A DNA stretch of 64,000 bases from Flammeovirgaceae bacterium UBA7330 (GTDB lineage: Bacteria > Bacteroidota > Bacteroidia > Cytophagales > Cyclobacteriaceae): the NCBI GenBank assembly GCA_002471275.1, contig DKPQ01000019.1, forward strand, positions 176,654 to 240,653, read 5' to 3'. The position numbers were made by a program, and so were the translations under genes. Under the pieces are notes generated by a model that was not told the DNA's origin, ran no database searches, and saw nothing but the letters and a program-made list of their open reading frames with translations. The stretch's first letter is position 1, and the number at the start of each line of letters is the position of its first letter. Positions 34,921 to 43,751 of this stretch are shown one piece after another.

Positions 34921-35442
34921 ATGCCGGAATCTATTCTTGACGAGATCCTCCGGAGGCCTTCTACAAAGAAGCCGCTGCTAGATAGGCTGAGGAATGATCC
35001 GACAGAAGTCAGGAAAGCCATTGAGCTTGCATTGAGTGACAAACATCCTCAGGGGTGGCGGGCTGCATGGGTCCTCAAAGACATCATAAAAGATGAGGAC
35101 GCACGCCTGGCACCTTATCTCGATCAAATGATTGCCAATCTTCCAGGTCGAAAGGATGGGCATCAGCGGGAGCTTATTCATCTTGTTAACAAATACACCC
35201 TTTCTGATGAACAGGAGGGAATGCTATTTGACGCTTGCCTGGGTATATGGTCATCTATCAGGAAATCTCCCTCAGTTAGGATATTGGCATTTAAAAAGCT
35301 GATAGCTATTATTAGGAAATATCCGGAGTTGATCCATGAACTAAGCCACGTAATGGATGACGAATACTCAGAGACACTTTCACCGGCTGTAAAACGGATC
35401 TATTTCCGGTCGCAGAATGAATTGTTGTCCTTTAAAAAGTAG
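34921..35442 (+). CDS. HEAT-repeat-like hypothetical protein
   Basis: A 173-residue all-helical protein: LDEILRRPSTKKPLLDRL, PTEVRKAIELALSDKHPQGW, RAAWVLKDIIKDEDARLAPY and VRILAFKKLIAIIRKYPELI have the amphipathic helix-turn-helix pattern with periodic Trp/Leu/Ala typical of HEAT-like repeats seen in DNA-glycosylase-like or scaffold proteins. No catalytic motif. It is exactly bracketed by two copies of an intergenic repeat (34790-34899 and 35441-35543). The small size and bracketing make it a candidate passenger gene, but it may simply be an ordinary gene between two repeat insertions. Confidence 0.65.
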   Translation: MPESILDEILRRPSTKKPLLDRLRNDPTEVRKAIELALSDKHPQGWRAAWVLKDIIKDEDARLAPYLDQMIANLPGRKDGHQRELIHLVNKYTLSDEQEGMLFDACLGIWSSIRKSPSVRILAFKKLIAIIRKYPELIHELSHVMDDEYSETLSPAVKRIYFRSQNELLSFKK

Positions 35443-35543
35443 TCATAGGATGACTTCTTCCTAAAGGACAATTACCTGCGAAACTCGAAATGAAATTCTT
35501 ATGGCAGTTTTGATAATAAGAGTTATCCAATGACTCTAATCTG
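35441..35543 (+). repeat. hairpin-bounded intergenic repeat, copy B
   Basis: Begins with the hairpin AGTCATAGGATGACT, then CTAAAGGACAATT and GAAATGAAATTCTTATGGCA, and ends with AGAGTTATCCAATGACTCT. A further hairpin AAGTCACCTTATGACTT follows at about 35544-35562, next to the hrpB stop. Confidence 0.75.
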
Positions 35544-35551
35544 AAGTCACC

Positions 35552-38026
35552 TTATGACTTCTTAAACACCCCGGGATCTACCGACCAGGGGTCTTCAGGC
35601 CAACGATGTTTCGGATATCGTCTTTTTAGCTCTTTTCTCACCTCAAAATAGGTGTCATTCCAAAAACTTCGAAGATCTGCTGTCCGTTGCACAGGCTTAA
35701 ATCCGGGGGATAATAAATCCAGCAATACTTCCTGTTTGCCATTGTTGATGGTGGGAGTGTCAGCCAGCCCGAAGAGCTCCTGCAGACGAACACTCAGTAT
35801 AGGTGGCTCTCCATTTTCCCGATACTTCAGCTTGATTTGACTACCACCTGGCACCGTGATTTTTACAGGAGCCAAACTATCCAGCAGTTGCTGCTTGTCA
35901 TACTCAAGCATGTGTTGAAAGACATTTCTGAGATTAAGCTTTTTCAGGTCTTCCGACGTACGAACATTTTCGAGATAAGGCTCCAACCAGGTATCAGCCG
36001 ATGCCAATAGGGTTGATGTGGTAACTTCTGGCCAGGATTCGTTGGGATTCCATATCCGAAGGGATGACACACGCAGTTGCCATTGTATAACCTCATCACT
36101 GAAGTCCAGCAGCTGTTTACCTTCTTTTTTGACAGCATCCAAAATGGCAGATTTGATGTTGGCTGGGTCCGGATTGCTCAATGGCTTGCTCTGCAACACG
36201 ATACTTCCAATCGATAAGTCCTTTGTCGCGATCAATCCTCCCTTTCGGGTATCCCAGGTGATCATTTCTCTTTCCTTTACCCGAATGGCAAGATCTTTTG
36301 GATTTAGAGGAGCAGCCAGATGTATCTTACCCAGACCATCCCGGGCATTGAGGTGGGCGACTGCCAGCCAGGGTTCATGGGCCAGGTCGTCCCGATGGCC
36401 AGCCACTGCATACCTTCCGTTTGCTAGCTGGAATTGGGCATTGTTTCCTGGTCGGGCACTGGCAATCCGTTCCGGATAAGCCATACTCAGCACAAATCCA
36501 ACCTCATAGGGGTCTACCGGACCATCTGAGGGTTCCACCTTAAGGAGGTCCCGATAGCTATTGGCTACTTGCTCTATATGGCTCATCCGGCCTCCCTTGC
36601 GATTTTCAGACCGAAAACGATGCAGTGTTTCAACCCGGACTGATAAATCAATTCCCGCATCTGGCATAGGGTCACGCTCTTCGATCAACGCAGCTACGTC
36701 TGCTGCCAGGGGAGCTAATCCCATTTCATCAGCTTCCAACAACATATGTGCAATCCGGGGATGGCAGGGGAGCTGTTGAATTCTTTTCCCATGCTCGGTG
36801 ATCCTGTTGTCCTCCAATGCTTCAAGCTCATGCAGAAGTTCCCTGGCAGAAGCCACATGGCCGCCTGGAGGTGGATTGAGCCATTTCAGGTCGTTGGCAT
36901 CGGTGATTCCCCAGTTGGCCAACTCCAGCACAAGACTACTCAAATCAGCGTCCAACAACTCAGGGGTGCTAAAATCCTGTAGATGTGCATGCGTAGCCTG
37001 GGTCCACATCCTGTAACATACCCCCGGAGATAAGCGACCAGCGCGTCCGGCTCGTTGGTCGGCAGTGTCTTTGGTTACAGGCAAAGTAACGAGACGTGAG
37101 AGGCCGGAACCGGGATCAAAGGTTGCTTTGCGGATAAACCCTGAATCTACCACAACCTTAATGCCTTCAATAGTAAGACTGGTTTCAGCGATTGAGGTTG
37201 CTAACACAATTTTACGGCGGCCATTTTTATCCGGGAAGATGGCTGCGAGTTGTTTGTTTTGAGGCAGCTGACCAAATAAGGGATGTATGGCTACCTGTGG
37301 CAGCTCTTTTTTCAGTAACTCCTCACATTTACGGATCTCTCCTTCACCAGGAAAGAAGGCCAGAATATCACCGGATTGTTCCCGAAAGGCCTGCAGGATA
37401 ACTCGTGCGGCCAATTCTGGGATCATATATTGATCCGTTTCACCTGTGTATTGGATCGAGACAGGGTATTGCTTTCCCTGACTTACCACAGCAGGGGCTT
37501 TGAGCAAGGTCTCCAGCTCCGGCATGTTGAGCGTGGCTGACATGACCAGAAGTCGAAGGTCCGTACGGAGGACTTGTTGTGCTTCCAGTGAAAGTGCCAG
37601 AGCTAAATCAGCATGCAAGCTGCGCTCATGAAATTCATCAAAAATAACCAGACCGACCCCTTCGAGGGCGTTATCTGACTGCAGCATTCGGGTGAGAATT
37701 CCCTCTGTCACAACTTCAATCTTTGTTTGCTCGGAAACACGTGTCTCAAAACGGATTCGATAGCCAACTGTTTGCCCGACCGGCTCATCCAGAAGTTGTG
37801 CCATCCGGTAAGCAATTGAGCGAGCTGCCAACCGGCGAGGTTCTAGTAAAATGATTTTTTGTCCTTCCAGCCATTTTTCTTCAAATAATGCCAGCGGTAG
37901 AATCGTACTCTTACCTGCTCCGGGTGGTGCATTGACAATCAGCCGGTTTCCTGATGCCAGTTTAGATTTTACCTCATCAATAATTTCTGTGATGGGTAGG
38001 TCGACCTGAAAGGGTTTGAATGACAA
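35552..38026 (-). CDS. hrpB: ATP-dependent RNA helicase HrpB
   Basis: A DEAH-box-type helicase of 824 residues, the normal length for HrpB. Walker A is GAGKST at 36-41, motif II is DEFHER at 130-135 (the HrpB variant of DEAH), motif III is VMSATLN and motif VI is DQRAGRAGR at about 325. The C-terminal half carries the HrpB-specific region with RYPKHRWPEDPW near the end. The family's cellular role is poorly defined. The protein is cytoplasmic and monocistronic; its stop lies just beyond the repeat copy at 35441-35543. Confidence 0.95.
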   Translation of the reverse strand: MSFKPFQVDLPITEIIDEVKSKLASGNRLIVNAPPGAGKSTILPLALFEEKWLEGQKIILLEPRRLAARSIAYRMAQLLDEPVGQTVGYRIRFETRVSEQTKIEVVTEGILTRMLQSDNALEGVGLVIFDEFHERSLHADLALALSLEAQQVLRTDLRLLVMSATLNMPELETLLKAPAVVSQGKQYPVSIQYTGETDQYMIPELAARVILQAFREQSGDILAFFPGEGEIRKCEELLKKELPQVAIHPLFGQLPQNKQLAAIFPDKNGRRKIVLATSIAETSLTIEGIKVVVDSGFIRKATFDPGSGLSRLVTLPVTKDTADQRAGRAGRLSPGVCYRMWTQATHAHLQDFSTPELLDADLSSLVLELANWGITDANDLKWLNPPPGGHVASARELLHELEALEDNRITEHGKRIQQLPCHPRIAHMLLEADEMGLAPLAADVAALIEERDPMPDAGIDLSVRVETLHRFRSENRKGGRMSHIEQVANSYRDLLKVEPSDGPVDPYEVGFVLSMAYPERIASARPGNNAQFQLANGRYAVAGHRDDLAHEPWLAVAHLNARDGLGKIHLAAPLNPKDLAIRVKEREMITWDTRKGGLIATKDLSIGSIVLQSKPLSNPDPANIKSAILDAVKKEGKQLLDFSDEVIQWQLRVSSLRIWNPNESWPEVTTSTLLASADTWLEPYLENVRTSEDLKKLNLRNVFQHMLEYDKQQLLDSLAPVKITVPGGSQIKLKYRENGEPPILSVRLQELFGLADTPTINNGKQEVLLDLLSPGFKPVQRTADLRSFWNDTYFEVRKELKRRYPKHRWPEDPWSVDPGVFKKS

Positions 38027-38184
38027 TGGGAGAGAAGGATTAGTACACCGCGAAATTAAAAGGATGTGTTTGAAATTAAATCCTATTCAGGCTTTAAATA
38101 ATGCGGTTGCCTGGATGTGTGGTATCATAACCATCAACTTAAGGGTTGATTATCCGATAGAGCTTGACTTGACAGAATAAAAAA

Positions 38185-38257
38185 AACAGGCCGCTCCTAT
38201 GGAGCTAACTATGATCATATCAATAAATCTACAAACAGGCCGTCCCTCCGGGACTGT
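38185..38257 (+). repeat. two-hairpin intergenic repeat, copy 1
   Basis: First hairpin GCTCCTATGGAGC, then about 26 bases, then TCTACAAACAGG and second hairpin GTCCCTCCGGGAC. The same order occurs at 38433-38503 (minus) and 51708-51782. Confidence 0.75.
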
Positions 38258-38432
38258 TTTCGTACTATGTAAGGCTTCAATGATGATCTACCTATCAAAG
38301 TATAAATATCACATTTAAGTCTGGTAGCCCTCTCAGCATACGGGCGTTTAACTTAAGCACATGAGAGTCGAACAAGCCGTGAGGCAGACAAGAAGGATTC
38401 GTAGCTCTGAGAGAAGATTAATGGTTAGAAAG

Positions 38433-38503
38433 GAAGCCCCAGCGGGGCGCCCTGTTTGTAGAGATTTTTATCTAATAGTGTGATTAGCCCTGTAGGGGCG
38501 TCC
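38433..38503 (-). repeat. two-hairpin intergenic repeat, copy 2 (inverted)
   Basis: On the minus strand it reads GCCCCTACAGGGC, a spacer, TCTACAAACAGG and GCCCCGCTGGGGC. Both stems keep pairing although their arm sequences differ from copy 1, so the changes are compensatory. Confidence 0.75.
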
Positions 38504-38606
38504 TCATATTGCTTTGTTAAATCTTAAACAAAATGCAGGTGCTCTAGTGTTGCCTTACCTATTATGGAGTTGTGTAGGAGCGCCTATTTACTTGTTGTGC
38601 AGTGGC

Positions 38607-38957
38607 TTAGAAGAATGAACCAAACACAATGATTTCTGCCAGCTGCTCGGAGTCATCCTCCAGAGTGATTTCCAGGTTGGATAGTTTGCTTTCGACCTTT
38701 TTTTCAACTGTTTTTAGTCCAATGAATGAGTAAACCAATGTTGCGTCTTCCGGAACTTCCAGCTTGTACTCTCCCTTTGAGTTGGTAAGGGCAGCCAGGT
38801 CAGTTCCTTTTATTTGGATGGTAACACCCTCGAGGGTTTTGCCATTTTGATCTTTAACCACACCGCTCACAACGACGTCAGCAGATGCCTGATATGACAA
38901 TTGCAACAGAGCCATTACAATCACCATTTTCGTAGCAGTACTTTTAATAAACCTCAT
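38607..38957 (-). CDS. orphan CarboxypepD_reg-like (SusC N-terminal-like) exported protein
   Basis: Signal peptide MRFIKSTATKMVIVMALLQL is followed by a carboxypeptidase-regulatory-like beta sandwich (VVVSGVVKDQNGKTLEGVTI, GTDLAALTNSKGEYKLEV, LVYSFIGLKTVEKKV) and a TonB-box-like end, LAEIIVFGSFF. These are the first modules of SusC/TonB-dependent receptors, but the protein stops at 116 residues without a plug or barrel. No remnant of a barrel is visible downstream, where the repeat island begins. It is either a decayed receptor fragment or a small periplasmic protein using this domain on its own. Confidence 0.7.
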   Translation of the reverse strand: MRFIKSTATKMVIVMALLQLSYQASADVVVSGVVKDQNGKTLEGVTIQIKGTDLAALTNSKGEYKLEVPEDATLVYSFIGLKTVEKKVESKLSNLEITLEDDSEQLAEIIVFGSFF

Positions 38958-38979
38958 ATACCAGCTTTCAATTACAATG

Positions 38980-38987
38980 CAAAGTAA
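38980..38987 (-). promoter_or_regulatory. candidate -7 element of the orphan SusC-like gene
   Basis: On the minus strand the sequence TTACTTTG (one mismatch to TAnnTTTG, followed by C) lies 22 bases before the ATG. A 15-base palindrome TTGAATTTAATTCAA at 38996-39010 covers the region just upstream and may be an operator. Confidence 0.4.
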
Positions 38988-39210
38988 GGGTAAAATTGAA
39001 TTAAATTCAATTTCTCACCCTATTAAATATGGTATTCGCAAAATTACGATGTGTTTTTTGTACGCTCGCACATACCAACATGACTGAAACCCTATAGAAA
39101 TAAAATATTGCAAAATGCATTTCTCGCGAAAGGTCTATAAACCTTATGTATTTGTTGATTAATGTTTATTTTCGAAAACCCACATTTCCCAAACTCATCA
39201 ACTCTGAGTC

Positions 39211-40302
39211 ATGAATGCCCCATCACACAATAAAAGGAATAACCGCAGAGACTTTTTGATAAAAGCAGGGTTATTGGTTGGAGGATTACACTATGGACAA
39301 GTAGCTCCAGCCTTTAATATCATTAATAGAAAAAGCCTCCCCGATGAAATCATTGGACATGGAGAATTTCGATACAAGGTGGATAAAAACTGGTGTCAGG
39401 CCAATGCTGCATCTACTCCGGTCACCAACTGCCATGAAATGGTTGAAGATCGGCAGGGCAGACTAATCTTACTCACCGATCATCCGAAAAACAACATCAT
39501 CATCTTTGATAAATCCGGTAAGGTACTTACCTCATGGACGCTGAACCTGAAAATGGGCCATGGCCTTACGATTCACGATGAGAACGGCAAGGAGTTTCTA
39601 TACATCACTGATGGCAGTGCAGGAGAGGTGTACAAAACGACATTGGATGGGAGAGTAGTATTACAGCTACCACGACCCGACAAACTGGGGATATATGAAA
39701 CGTGTGACAAATATCGTCCTACGGAAACGGCCATAGGACCAAATGGGGATATCTATGTTGCTGACGGATATGGCTCTCAGTATATCCTTAGGTTTGACTG
39801 GAAGGGTAACTATCTGGACAAGTTTGGAGGTAGTAGTTTCCAGGATAAAAAGAGATTCAAGGAAGCTCATGGAATAGCGCTCGATAATAGGGATAATCAG
39901 AATCCCACCTTACTGGTTACTGCGAGGATCAAAAATACCTTTAAGCGATTCACGTTGGATGGAGAACATTTGGAAGATATCTATTTGCCAGGCGCCTATA
40001 TCAGCAGACCTGTCATTCATGGTGAAACATTGTATTCCGGGGTATGTTTTGGAATGACCAGACACGATTTTAATCTACAAAACAACCTGGGGTTTGTGAC
40101 CATTCTCAACAAGGAAGGCAGGGTGGTTTCCAACCCCGGAGGTACCCGACCCAAATACAAAGACGGTCATCTGATGCCACTCTTTCAGGACCAGCCCATC
40201 TTCAAACATTGCCATGATGTGTGTGTAGATCGGGATGAAAACTTGTATGTGTGCCAGTGGAAGGCGGATGGTGTTTACCCATACAAACTACATCGTATTT
40301 GA
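39211..40302 (+). CDS. Tat-exported NHL/6-bladed beta-propeller protein
   Basis: The N terminus NNRRDFLIKAGLLVGG is a twin-arginine signal, so the protein is likely exported folded. The 363-residue body shows repeated propeller strands: GHGEFRYKVDKNW, RQGRLILLTDHPKNNIIIFD, GPNGDIYVADGYGSQYILRF, KKRFKEAHGIALD and DRDENLYVCQWKADGVYPYK, as in NHL-repeat peptidylglycine-amidating-lyase-like or 6-bladed propeller proteins. The signature YVADGYGS is strongly NHL-like. Enzyme activity cannot be assigned. It is monocistronic. Confidence 0.82.
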   Translation: MNAPSHNKRNNRRDFLIKAGLLVGGLHYGQVAPAFNIINRKSLPDEIIGHGEFRYKVDKNWCQANAASTPVTNCHEMVEDRQGRLILLTDHPKNNIIIFDKSGKVLTSWTLNLKMGHGLTIHDENGKEFLYITDGSAGEVYKTTLDGRVVLQLPRPDKLGIYETCDKYRPTETAIGPNGDIYVADGYGSQYILRFDWKGNYLDKFGGSSFQDKKRFKEAHGIALDNRDNQNPTLLVTARIKNTFKRFTLDGEHLEDIYLPGAYISRPVIHGETLYSGVCFGMTRHDFNLQNNLGFVTILNKEGRVVSNPGGTRPKYKDGHLMPLFQDQPIFKHCHDVCVDRDENLYVCQWKADGVYPYKLHRI

Positions 40303-40489
40303 TTGAAATTGATCAGTTTTTTGTAGAAAATCCTGTTTTGTTTAATTAAAGTATTACTTCTTTAAGTAATGGTATATTTTACTATATATCAATGAGTTAT
40401 GAGGTTTTGTTAAAGTGGAAAGGGTCCGACCGGACAGTCATTAGATAATCCTAAAGGTATGAAGGATTACCTGGCTTTTTAAATCAGCA

Positions 40490-40595
40490 AGTCATTGGAT
40501 GGCTCTTTCTAAAGATGAGAAGTCTTAAGGTTTTGGGAGTTGGGTTTAAAAATGAAATCTGCCTGAAGTTGTTATTGCAGTCATCCGACGACTGC
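40490..40595 (+). repeat. possible third, diverged copy of the hairpin-bounded repeat
   Basis: Starts with AGTCATTGGATGGCT followed by CTTTCTAAAGA and ends with GCAGTCATCCGACGACTGC. Overall layout and end hairpins resemble copies A and B, but the interior is poorly conserved. A further hairpin GTCCGACCGGAC lies upstream at about 40426-40437. Confidence 0.4.
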
Positions 40596-40600
40596 TATGA

Positions 40601-41185
40601 CTAACTCGCCTTGCCCAGCTCCCTGGTGACCTTATTTCTTACCCAAAGCCCAAAGACAAACAACCAGAGAATAGTTGTCTCAAGTAGAAATACAAGGGGA
40701 GGCCATACCCACTTAAGTGTCAGAAAATAAATGATTAAAACTCCTTCTACGATCCAGATATACAGGCCAATCTTTGTGAGCAGAGGATAAGGGAGAGGCA
40801 GGTTAAAAGTATCACGGATAATCCACCCCAGCAGCGCAAAAAAGAGTACCGCATGTGCGATGTGGAAATACCCGGTCCATTCGGTTAGGCCAGGCGTATG
40901 CGTAGGAACCAGGGCAATCAGCAAAGCAATAATTCCGGTACCTACCAGAATCACAAGGTTTCGGCTTGAAGTAGTAAAGCCATATAAAATGAATGTGGCC
41001 CCAAAAAGGATCAAAATTGTTACAAACAAGAACTGCATTTCTGAATAATAATAGGTACTGATAGACGGCATCAACACCTTGTCTGCACCTACAAGGAGCA
41101 TACCAAGGGGTAATACAATTGGCAGTATAAAAGCCAGGAGGCCAAGGGCAATCCTTAGCACTTGTTTTGGGATAGGGGTTTTCAT
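40601..41185 (-). CDS. multi-pass membrane protein (DUF998-like)
   Basis: From ATG 41185 the protein is 194 residues (MKTPIPKQVLRIALGLLAFI) with about six hydrophobic helices: LLAFILPIVLPLGMLLVG, LFVTILILFGATFILYGF, LVILVGTGIIALLIALV, AHAVLFFALLGWII, IGLYIWIVEGVLIIYFLTL and VFLLETTILWLFVFGLWV. The SISTYYYSEMQ stretch before helix 2 and the overall layout resemble DUF998-type membrane proteins. No enzymatic motif. It is 78 bases downstream of the symporter gene on the same strand and may be co-transcribed with it. Confidence 0.65.
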   Translation of the reverse strand: MKTPIPKQVLRIALGLLAFILPIVLPLGMLLVGADKVLMPSISTYYYSEMQFLFVTILILFGATFILYGFTTSSRNLVILVGTGIIALLIALVPTHTPGLTEWTGYFHIAHAVLFFALLGWIIRDTFNLPLPYPLLTKIGLYIWIVEGVLIIYFLTLKWVWPPLVFLLETTILWLFVFGLWVRNKVTRELGKAS

Positions 41186-41263
41186 AATAGCTAAAGATAG
41201 TTGTTTTGAATAACACAACGGATGAGTAGCCGCAATGAATTATCAACATTGATAACCCACTTA

Positions 41264-42652
41264 TTATATCCAATACTTCTTACCCATTTTATTGCCCGAA
41301 AGTAACCCGATAATGGAAGCCCCAAATCCCAAAAACATCGAAGGAACTGTCTCTATAGGAAAGAGCTCGAACAATATATATGTTCCCAGGCCACATGACA
41401 TGGACAGCCAGGCACCCATTGGTTTTTGACTATTGCCATGAAACAAAGCTGCATACAGAGGCACCAATATCGAAACCATACCCAGGATAGATGATTGACT
41501 TACCAGGTGATAAATGCTCTCACTCATCAAGGCCAGCACTGTGGCAAGGATCGACACAATGACAACAGATATCCTGCTTAATCTTAACAATTGACTATCC
41601 GAACTATCCGGATAGAGTACCGGTTTCAGCAGATTTTCTGCCAGGAGGGAAGAAGGCGCCAGAAGCGCCCCACTACAGGTACTGAAAATAGCCGAAGTCA
41701 AAGCTCCATAAAACAACACCTGTAACCACATGGGTGTATATTGAGCGATCATGGTCATCAGTGCATGTTGGGTATTGTCTGCAACAAGCTCCGGACTGAG
41801 TTGAAAGACCATGAGTCCAAGCAAAAGTGGTAGCATGGCAAATAACAGATACAGTGATGCTCCCAGATAGGTGGATCGCACCGCGATAGACTCAGATCGT
41901 GCTGCATTGGCTCGTTGAAAGATATCCTGTGAGGCCAATGATCCCAGCCCCAGTGCACACCAGGCCGCTACGTAGTCCATCCAGGAGACGTCCGGATGAC
42001 GTACCGGAACAAAGTCAAAGAAATAGGGATTGTCAGACTGAAACAAGGTAGACGGATCCACCATATTGAAAAGAAAGAGGGTGATAAATACGAGCCCAAC
42101 AATGATGATGACACTCTGAATAAAGTCAGTGATAGACACAGACCACATACCTCCGGCTGTGGTGTATGCCATCACAAGGACCGCGCTGATTAGGCGTCCC
42201 ATGGTTTCATCCAAACCAAAAATGGTGTGGAATAGGATACCCAGAGCGATAATCTGTGCTGCCGCATAGCCAAAGAAAGAAAGTATCATCAGCGCACTGG
42301 ACAGTCGCTCGATTTTTGGTCCATACACATTGCGAAAAAGGTCTCCCAGGGTCAGGATGTTTTTGCGGTAGAGCGGACGTACAAAAATGAGTGCAAAGAG
42401 TATCAGGCAAAGAAATCCCCCAAAAGGATCTTCTATCACACCAAGAAGTCCATGCTGGATAAACTCAGAGGATGCGCCAAGAACCGTTTCTGACCCATAC
42501 CAAAAAGCGAAGAGCGCCGATGCATTGAGTATCAGGGGTAACCTACGGCTCGTAGATAAAAAATCGGATGAAGAATGGATGAACCTGGATGCTAAAACTC
42601 CGATGACTACCGTGATGAGTAAGTAGAGGATGATCCAAAACCCAAGATTCAT
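41264..42652 (-). CDS. sodium:solute symporter family protein
   Basis: A 462-residue SSS-family carrier with 12-13 predicted membrane helices. It begins MNLGFWIILYLLITVVIGVL, with the family's ASRFIHSSSDFLSTSRRLPL loop and FAFWYGSETVLGASSEF in helices 1-2 (Na+ site region), and AYTTAGGMWSVSITDFIQSV as the conserved core signature. Substrates in the family include sugars, amino acids, carboxylates and urea; none can be chosen here. Its start is divergent from the PPK2 gene 102 bases away. Confidence 0.9.
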   Translation of the reverse strand: MNLGFWIILYLLITVVIGVLASRFIHSSSDFLSTSRRLPLILNASALFAFWYGSETVLGASSEFIQHGLLGVIEDPFGGFLCLILFALIFVRPLYRKNILTLGDLFRNVYGPKIERLSSALMILSFFGYAAAQIIALGILFHTIFGLDETMGRLISAVLVMAYTTAGGMWSVSITDFIQSVIIIVGLVFITLFLFNMVDPSTLFQSDNPYFFDFVPVRHPDVSWMDYVAAWCALGLGSLASQDIFQRANAARSESIAVRSTYLGASLYLLFAMLPLLLGLMVFQLSPELVADNTQHALMTMIAQYTPMWLQVLFYGALTSAIFSTCSGALLAPSSLLAENLLKPVLYPDSSDSQLLRLSRISVVIVSILATVLALMSESIYHLVSQSSILGMVSILVPLYAALFHGNSQKPMGAWLSMSCGLGTYILFELFPIETVPSMFLGFGASIIGLLSGNKMGKKYWI

Positions 42653-42754
42653 GGCAGAAAACTACAAAGTATTTAGCTATTTTAGGATTGGTTATATGTG
42701 TGGTGTTATCACAAGTTGTGAATTAACCTTAAACAACTACTTTAACTTAAGAAC

Positions 42755-43525
42755 ATGGAAAAGCTTAGCTATGCTAAAGAATATGCGAAACTGTCTCGAG
42801 AGCTGGTATATATGCAGGAGTGGATCAAAAGCCAGGGACACAAGGTTGTTGTAATCTTTGAAGGGAGGGATGCCTCAGGAAAAGGTGGTACCATCAAGCG
42901 AATACTGGAGCCATTAAATCCACGGGTATGCAAAGTAGTGGCTCTGGGGGTGCCTACTGAAAGGGAAAAAACCCAGTGGTATTTTCAACGATATGTCAAA
43001 CATCTGCCAGCAGCTGGTGAAATGGTCCTCTTTGACCGGAGCTGGTACAACAGAGCCGGCGTTGAAAAGGTCATGGGGTTTTGTACTCAGGAGGAATATG
43101 AAGAGTTTCTGCGGTCGTGTCCTGAGTTTGAACGAATGATTATCCGGTCGGGGATCATCCTGATAAAATACTGGTTTTCTGTCAGTGATGAGGTCCAGGA
43201 GCTCAGGTTCAAAGAACGGATTGAAAACCCGGTAAAAAGATGGAAATTTAGTCCTATGGACCTGAAATCCAGGGAAAAGTGGTTGGAGTACTCCAAAGCC
43301 AAAGATGAGATGTTTGCCTATACAGACACTAAGCAATCGCCCTGGTTTGTGGTAAATGGAGACAATAAACGCAAAGCCAGACTCAACTGCATTGCGCATT
43401 TGCTTACCATGGTCCCCTATGAAAAAACGAAGTATAGGAAGATTCAATTACCACCATTGCCCAACGACCATGAATACCTGAGACCACCCGTAGATTATCA
43501 AACGTTTGTTCCGGAAAAATTTTAG
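42755..43525 (+). CDS. ppk2: polyphosphate kinase 2 (PPK2)
   Basis: A single-domain PPK2 of 256 residues. Walker A is GRDASGKGG (37-45, Lys43) and the Walker B/lid segment is FDRSWYNRAG (Asp94, Arg100); KRWKFSPMDLKSREKWLEYS and SPWFVVNGDNKRKARLN are the conserved PPK2 core. Such enzymes use polyphosphate to phosphorylate nucleoside mono- or diphosphates. The length and SPMD motif suit a class I (NDP to NTP) enzyme, but this is from memory and not certain. It stands alone between the symporter and the outer-membrane receptor. Confidence 0.93.
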   Translation: MEKLSYAKEYAKLSRELVYMQEWIKSQGHKVVVIFEGRDASGKGGTIKRILEPLNPRVCKVVALGVPTEREKTQWYFQRYVKHLPAAGEMVLFDRSWYNRAGVEKVMGFCTQEEYEEFLRSCPEFERMIIRSGIILIKYWFSVSDEVQELRFKERIENPVKRWKFSPMDLKSREKWLEYSKAKDEMFAYTDTKQSPWFVVNGDNKRKARLNCIAHLLTMVPYEKTKYRKIQLPPLPNDHEYLRPPVDYQTFVPEKF

Positions 43526-43751
43526 ATCGCCCAAAGTTTGACGGCTCCGGTTAAAAGTCAATAACTGCACAATCGTTTGCTTTCTAAAGCACCTTATTTT
43601 AATCTAATCTTGAGAGCCAATTAACTTAGGTACAGAAGCGTTAAAAATGAAGCTTGTACTCTCATCAGGTGGAGTATCACGTAAATTACCATACATACAT
43701 GTCGAATTATTTCGTGTTTTACGTACACATTTGCAGTTATACATTAAAAGC

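Larger units (their letters stand above)
38027..38606. other. 580-base gene-free island rich in structured repeats
   Basis: Holds two copies, in opposite orientation, of a two-hairpin repeat (38185-38257 plus, 38433-38503 minus) and a decayed half copy near 38570-38586 (GTGTAGGAGCGCCT). Between the copies, CTCTCAG (38330-38336) and CTGAGAG (38407-38413) could pair across about 70 bases. I found no tRNA, no rRNA and no convincing ORF. Confidence 0.6.

Noticed and set aside
34790..35562. Short spaced hairpins as a CRISPR array
   Set aside because: The repeats are about 100 bp, only two or three copies, with a gene between them and no spacers or cas genes.
38281..38420. Possible tRNA or small RNA gene in the 38.3-kb island
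   Set aside because: No cloverleaf, no T-loop GTTCRA motif and no acceptor pairing; only the long-range CTCTCAG/CTGAGAG pair was seen.
38607..38957. Frameshifted remnant of a full SusC gene continuing downstream
   Set aside because: No plug or barrel-like sequence was found in any frame in the following 580 bases, which are filled with intergenic repeats.
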